NCBI GenBank assembly: GCA_032615215.1
Contig: CP128433.1
Location: forward strand, 1,199,501 to 1,263,500
DNA: 64,000 nucleotides
Direction of reading: 5' to 3'
From: Microbulbifer sp. MKSA007
GTDB taxonomy: Bacteria > Pseudomonadota > Gammaproteobacteria > Pseudomonadales > Cellvibrionaceae
The translations under genes were made by a program, and so were the position numbers. The notes under the pieces were generated by a model. It ran no database searches and was not told the origin of the DNA. It worked only from the letters and a program-made list of their open reading frames with translations. Numbering within the stretch: position 1 is the first letter of the stretch; every line of letters begins with the position of its first letter. Below are positions 62,001 to 64,000 of the stretch, piece by piece.

Positions 62001-63676
62001 GTGATACTGGCTCAGATTCTTATCGAGGTGGCGAAGGCCGAGATACATTAAAAGGCTCTGCATCCGACGATACATTTATTTTCAGTGTTTTCGCCGGTGA
62101 TGCTTCTGTAGAAGTTATTGATGGGCAGGGCGGTATCGACACAATTGTGGGAACCAGCTCCAATAATACTTTGGATTTCTCTGAGGCGGAACTAATCGGT
62201 ATTGCACAGATTGATGGCGCTGCGGGTAACGACTCCATCTATGGTACTGTCGCTGCGGATACTATTGTTGGTGGTCTGGGCAGTGATTATCTGTCTGGTG
62301 GTGATGGCGACGATACCTTTGTATTTACCAATGGGGATACAGGGTCGGATACCTATAACGGCGGTGAAGGACAAGACCGATTGCTGGGCACTGACCAGGA
62401 CGATGATTTCATTTTCAGCAGTTTTACAGGAGTTAATATCCTAGAGGAAATTGATGGTGATGAAGGTGAAAACCGCGTTTTAGGTACCAGTGCCAATAAT
62501 ATCCTTGACTTCACTGTGACTCAGTTAAAAGGTATCACTTTGATTGATGGAGCTGCGGGGAATGACACCATAAAGGGCTCTGAAGAGTCAGACCTTATTG
62601 TTGGTGGTATTGGCAGTGACTCTCTTTATGGTAATGGTGGCGATGATATTTTCCAGGTGACCTCCGGTGATACTGGCTATGACCGTTATGAAGGGGGAGA
62701 GGGTAGTGATACTTTACAAGGGACTGATGAAGATGATGAATTTCGCTTTAGCGTCTTCTCTGGTACTGCAACTGTCGAGGTAATTGATGGAAAAGAGGGG
62801 ATGAATCGTATTGTGGGTAGCACTGCCAACAATACCCTGGATTTCCGCAATACCTCTTTGATTGGTATTGCTTCTATCGAGGCGGGCAATGGCAATGACA
62901 CCATCTATGGTTCAGTAGCTGCAGACACGATAGAAGGTGGTTACGGCAGTGATAACCTCTATGGTGAAGCGGGTAATGACCTCTTCTTATTAACTGCGGG
63001 TGACACGGGATATGACCGTTACTCCGGTGGTGAAGGCACCGATGAGATCCGAGGCTCCACTGGCGATGACTTAATTCGTTTATCAGCATACTCCGGTACG
63101 GCTACTGTGGAACTTATTGATGGGCTTGAGGGGGTCGATAAAATTCAGGGGACTACAGGTAACAACACTCTGGATTTCTCCTCCACAACACTGGACTCCA
63201 TCGAAGAAATCAGTACTGAGAAAGGCAACGATACCGTTATAGGTTCCAACACTGCAGATACTATTCGTGGCGGTGAAGGTAATGACTCCCTGGAGGGCGG
63301 CCCAGGAGATGATAGCTATCTATTTGCCCGAGGTGACGGTACAGATGTAATTATCGATAACGGCAGTAGTAGCTTAGATGTAGTACTTTTTGAGGGTGCA
63401 ATTGCTCCAGAGGATCTCTGGTTGGTAATTAATGGTGAGCACCTGGATATCTATCTGCTCGCTGGGACTGAAAAGATACAGGTACGTAATTGGCAGTCGA
63501 GCGAAAGTGCGATAGAAGTATTTGCTGTGGAAACTGGTGCTCAGCTGCCATTTCAAAATGTTACCGGGCTTGCAGAGTTCATGACTGGTGTTGGTACGCC
63601 TGTAAATGGTGTTATTAATCTCAATACGGATCAGCAGGCTGAATGGAGTTCAGCGTTAGCTGATGCTTGGGAGTAA
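56039..63676 (+). CDS. Giant RTX-repeat surface protein with N-terminal Sec signal
   Basis: 2,545 residues from ATG 56039; a TTG two codons earlier is possible. The signal peptide ends near AVAQ. Domains: beta-rich N-terminal part (25-470), an Ig/cadherin-like module (470-545), a thrombospondin type-3-like Ca site at about 550-590 (DTDGDGLDDAW), several FN3/cadherin-like modules (590-1110), a Calx-beta-like segment, and from about 1374 to 2420 nine RTX blocks of 111 residues containing GGNDTIYG-type nonapeptides. The end matches the hemolysin-Ca-binding-related domain. RTX repeats bind Ca and are usually in Sec-independent type I substrates, so the signal peptide is unusual. No secretion ATPase genes are near. 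Confidence 0.88.
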   Translation: MLQGWGRWAAVWCCTLTTPLVAVAQEESLCAEVRIEILQELTLERQGFEAIMRITNSLDTFAIEDIAITVDFADDEGNQVTATSDSSASDAEFFIRVDDTQNIGSLVTAEDGTVTDGEISSGNVGEFRWLIVPTANAAGQTDNGELFFVGATLSYSYGGKDEVVQVAPDSIVVKPQPLLTLDYFLTEQVVGDDAFTTEIEPPEPYTLGVRVDNNGYGTARSVNIESAQPQIVDNEQGLAIDFAITNSFVENEPQSPSLLINFGDITPQGMKAGRWVMESSLSGQFISFEASFTHADELGGELTSLIDATNAHLLLKDVQVDLPGRDNVLDYLAYTADSSLAVYESENTGVDLALCRSCAEVDTLSYTLGSENDGTRSLTGAAGEGFGYIQVSDPYAGEKVLQRVVGEDGRELNKNNYWLSKKRAANKVDFDYFINVFDYEGADSYTLHFTDSAALPQAPVIQAILDRTGHEGGQVGFLVQSSDPNGTVPQLSSSSLPSGAIFTDGGDGTGIFRWEPAVGQAGNYVVSFTASDGALSSSRAVNLKINPSSDTDGDGLDDAWEMEHFGNLDRDGSGDYDEDGRSDAEEEGVGSDPTVPEVAPGAPQLASPVFDAEVLAGAAELLPVLTLSNGEHAADLSVAYEFEVYADEAMLTKVASATLEESVDTTSWAVGADDLVSGQVFLDNNLYYWRARAITLVDAESGDVSVASNWEASRFFINTVNDAPTAPAINAPQLDGIVAETRPELIVAHAFDVDRDTLTYGFDLFHESDLDNPSAQVSGLLPGGNFQTSWQVPNPLIEDNAYVWRAWVEDEHGLRTESDLGSFLVSTLNDAPIAPAVVSPNGALSSWLDNNGVELRLTNGSDPEGQSLTYYFELDTLASFDSDSKVVSGPTAEGQLETSWIAEGLQEDITYYWRAKASDGEVETSWVTSSFSVDTDNTAPPTPSLQNPGSAAVVESLRPLFEVNPVTDADGDSVQYRFEVYSDADLTLLVASQVQASTQWTPVFDFNDNSHYYWRAQAEDSKGEASDWSAANTFFINENGVNDAPQISLVLPASDITVSEAELLIQWQDSDPDSDADIALYYLYEGGGRTLIADGIGEDEDGDSDQYHWDVSNLLAGSYSLELEITDGENTVTTSGCCTIQVPERESHITVQALTDLETDEAGTSIAVLEVSLDQALAADTSLTLNLGVSDDSEAAILGNNYLQFTADNWQTPQLIQLVGLDDCSVDGDMAYSLVFQPVQSNDNAYSGQLLDSVSLLNLDNETTGQVLFICDYSLESQVPVNDGAELESSYRARLDNLGGGLEDASASLSLLDSPDLNYSASIVSGATLIFADIGSDGSAFSNELLVIRHTAGQPLDFSKFVWDIVAGESQTTLEGTDSNNTLQGTDTADRIDGKGGNDTIYGGDGDDVIIGGSGADTLYGEGGNDIFLVEDNDGSADRFNGGEGFDQVLGGTGDDSIRISVFSGESTVERIDGADGYNVIYGTTSNNTLDFSNTELLNIDFIDGLGGNDTIYGSSASDKIIGNSGSDSLYGNAGDDIFYISGLDSGSDRVNGGTGFDQVIGSDSDDWFRFSVFSGDARVEAIDGAEGNNWILGTSSNNTLDFRDVSLINIARLDAEAGNDTLYGSNVADEIVGGLGSDRLYGEGGDDRFLLTSGDTGFDVYTGGEGDDWLLGNSGDDEFRFSVFSGTATVEVIDGDGGNNQIIGSSSNNTLNFTDTQLLSINLINAAQGNDVVYGSAAADVIEGGIGSDVLYGNSGADIFVLTAGDTGFDQYRGGEGSDQILGTDGDDEVRLSVFSGDARVEVIDGAGGNNRIVGSTSNNTLDFSEAQLNNISEIDAGAGNDTVYGSSEADRIVVSAGSDNLYGNAGDDIFVLSGEDTGSNRIDGGDDFDTLLATSSDDTITFSVFSGTATVERINGGAGSNTIQGTSSNNTLDFRETELIDISLIDGAAGNDVIYGSSEADIIEGGIGSDTLYGEAGDDIFLVTEGDTGSDSYRGGEGRDTLKGSASDDTFIFSVFAGDASVEVIDGQGGIDTIVGTSSNNTLDFSEAELIGIAQIDGAAGNDSIYGTVAADTIVGGLGSDYLSGGDGDDTFVFTNGDTGSDTYNGGEGQDRLLGTDQDDDFIFSSFTGVNILEEIDGDEGENRVLGTSANNILDFTVTQLKGITLIDGAAGNDTIKGSEESDLIVGGIGSDSLYGNGGDDIFQVTSGDTGYDRYEGGEGSDTLQGTDEDDEFRFSVFSGTATVEVIDGKEGMNRIVGSTANNTLDFRNTSLIGIASIEAGNGNDTIYGSVAADTIEGGYGSDNLYGEAGNDLFLLTAGDTGYDRYSGGEGTDEIRGSTGDDLIRLSAYSGTATVELIDGLEGVDKIQGTTGNNTLDFSSTTLDSIEEISTEKGNDTVIGSNTADTIRGGEGNDSLEGGPGDDSYLFARGDGTDVIIDNGSSSLDVVLFEGAIAPEDLWLVINGEHLDIYLLAGTEKIQVRNWQSSESAIEVFAVETGAQLPFQNVTGLAEFMTGVGTPVNGVINLNTDQQAEWSSALADAWE
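60160..63300 (+). repeat. Nine diverged 333-bp (111-residue) RTX repeat blocks
   Basis: Anchor motifs coding NNTLDF occur near 60497, 60830, 61163, 61496, 61829, 62162, 62495, 62828 and 63161, a regular 333-base step. Each block carries a VFSG-x-A-x-VE-x-IDG segment, NNTLDF, and two Ca-binding GGxGxDxLYG nonapeptides. Unlike the 936-bp repeats, the copies have diverged at the DNA level and are old. Confidence 0.9.
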
Positions 63677-63918
63677 TTTGTAGAAGTTGATTGGCTGTGC
63701 CTTCGGGTGCAGCCAGCTTAAAAGCTGAAGATACGGAAGGAAAGTGTATGCGGTATCCCCAGAAGAATCTGTTGCGTACTTAGCTTTAAGAGGCGCTCAC
63801 TACTTAATTGAGCTGATTAGGTTAATAGTTGGTGCCAGTATTATTTATAAAAATATATCAGAATCCTCTGTGGCAGCAGGTGAGAGTGTTGGTGCTGTGA
63901 GGAAAGCCTGAATAGAGG

Positions 63919-64000
63919 CTATTTCTCTGCTTCAATAATAAATCGTTTGATTCTTACCCCAGCATCCTTTCGCATTTCCGGGTGGATTTTCTTATAGTAT
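63919..64000 (-). CDS. C-terminal end of a minus-strand gene (partial at right edge)
   Basis: On the minus strand the last 26 codons before a TAG at 63919-63921 read YYKKIHPEMRKDAGVRIKR and then FIIEAEK, a protein-like composition with lysine and glutamate. The gene would enter from outside the window. The stretch is too short to name and could be a chance open frame. The 240 bases between it and the RTX gene contain only a hairpin at 63691-63712 (GGCTG / CAGCC), perhaps the RTX terminator. Confidence 0.35.
   Translation of the reverse strand, partial: YYKKIHPEMRKDAGVRIKRFIIEAEK

Noticed and set aside
1..64000. tRNA or rRNA genes
   Set aside because: I looked for cloverleaf-like GC stems and TTCGA loops in the intergenic gaps and found none that convinced me; a covariance-model scan would be needed to exclude them.

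Overview
The window reads as chromosome of a gammaproteobacterium. The order suhB-trmJ-iscRSUA-hscBA-fdx-iscX-ndk-rlmN-(insert)-pilF-rodZ-ispG-hisS-yfgM-bamB-der is the arrangement known from pseudomonads and marine relatives. Secreted giant proteins, the GC-rich core and many MauG-like cytochromes make a marine Cellvibrionales-type organism (for example Microbulbifer-like) my best guess; this is inference, since no rRNA or marker search was possible. I saw no tRNA, rRNA, CRISPR array or transposase gene.

Layout. 1-4841: the end of dinG, a YqcC-like protein, and a three-gene cassette of retropepsin-like lipoprotein, inactive transglutaminase with 7 TM helices, and ATP-grasp ligase homologue. 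4901-9435: a minus-strand fatty-acid desaturase, a soluble PAS/histidine kinase with a dead receiver domain, and suhB. 9571-17009: trmJ, the complete ISC iron-sulfur operon behind an IscR-type operator, then ndk. 17072-18190: rlmN. 18191-25540: an insert of three paralogous lipoproteins, each built as lipobox, low-complexity linker, FN3-like domain and di-heme MauG/CCP domain. 25896-33633: pilF (frameshifted), rodZ, ispG, hisS, yfgM, bamB, der. 33801-36958: gabD, trmO and a metallo-beta-lactamase-fold enzyme.

37201-63676 is an AT-richer accessory region on the plus strand with very large secreted proteins: a rhodanese-like exported protein, a membrane-anchored transglutaminase-like protein, a giant surface protein with four complete 936-bp tandem repeats, an Rhs/YD-repeat protein with a Sec signal, a small two-TM protein (possible immunity protein), and a 2,545-residue protein combining a Sec signal with nine 111-residue RTX blocks. 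A minus-strand gene appears to enter from the right edge.

The most important observation is that three genes (pilF, the giant protein, the Rhs tail) are each broken by a single-base change in a G run. If repaired, they give a normal PilF lipobox, one protein of about 3,936 residues, and an Rhs protein with a longer, different C-terminal tail. Either the sequence has G-homopolymer errors or these tracts vary in vivo. The strongest candidates for a poorly described system are the 37-64 kb surface-protein locus and the triple cytochrome array.
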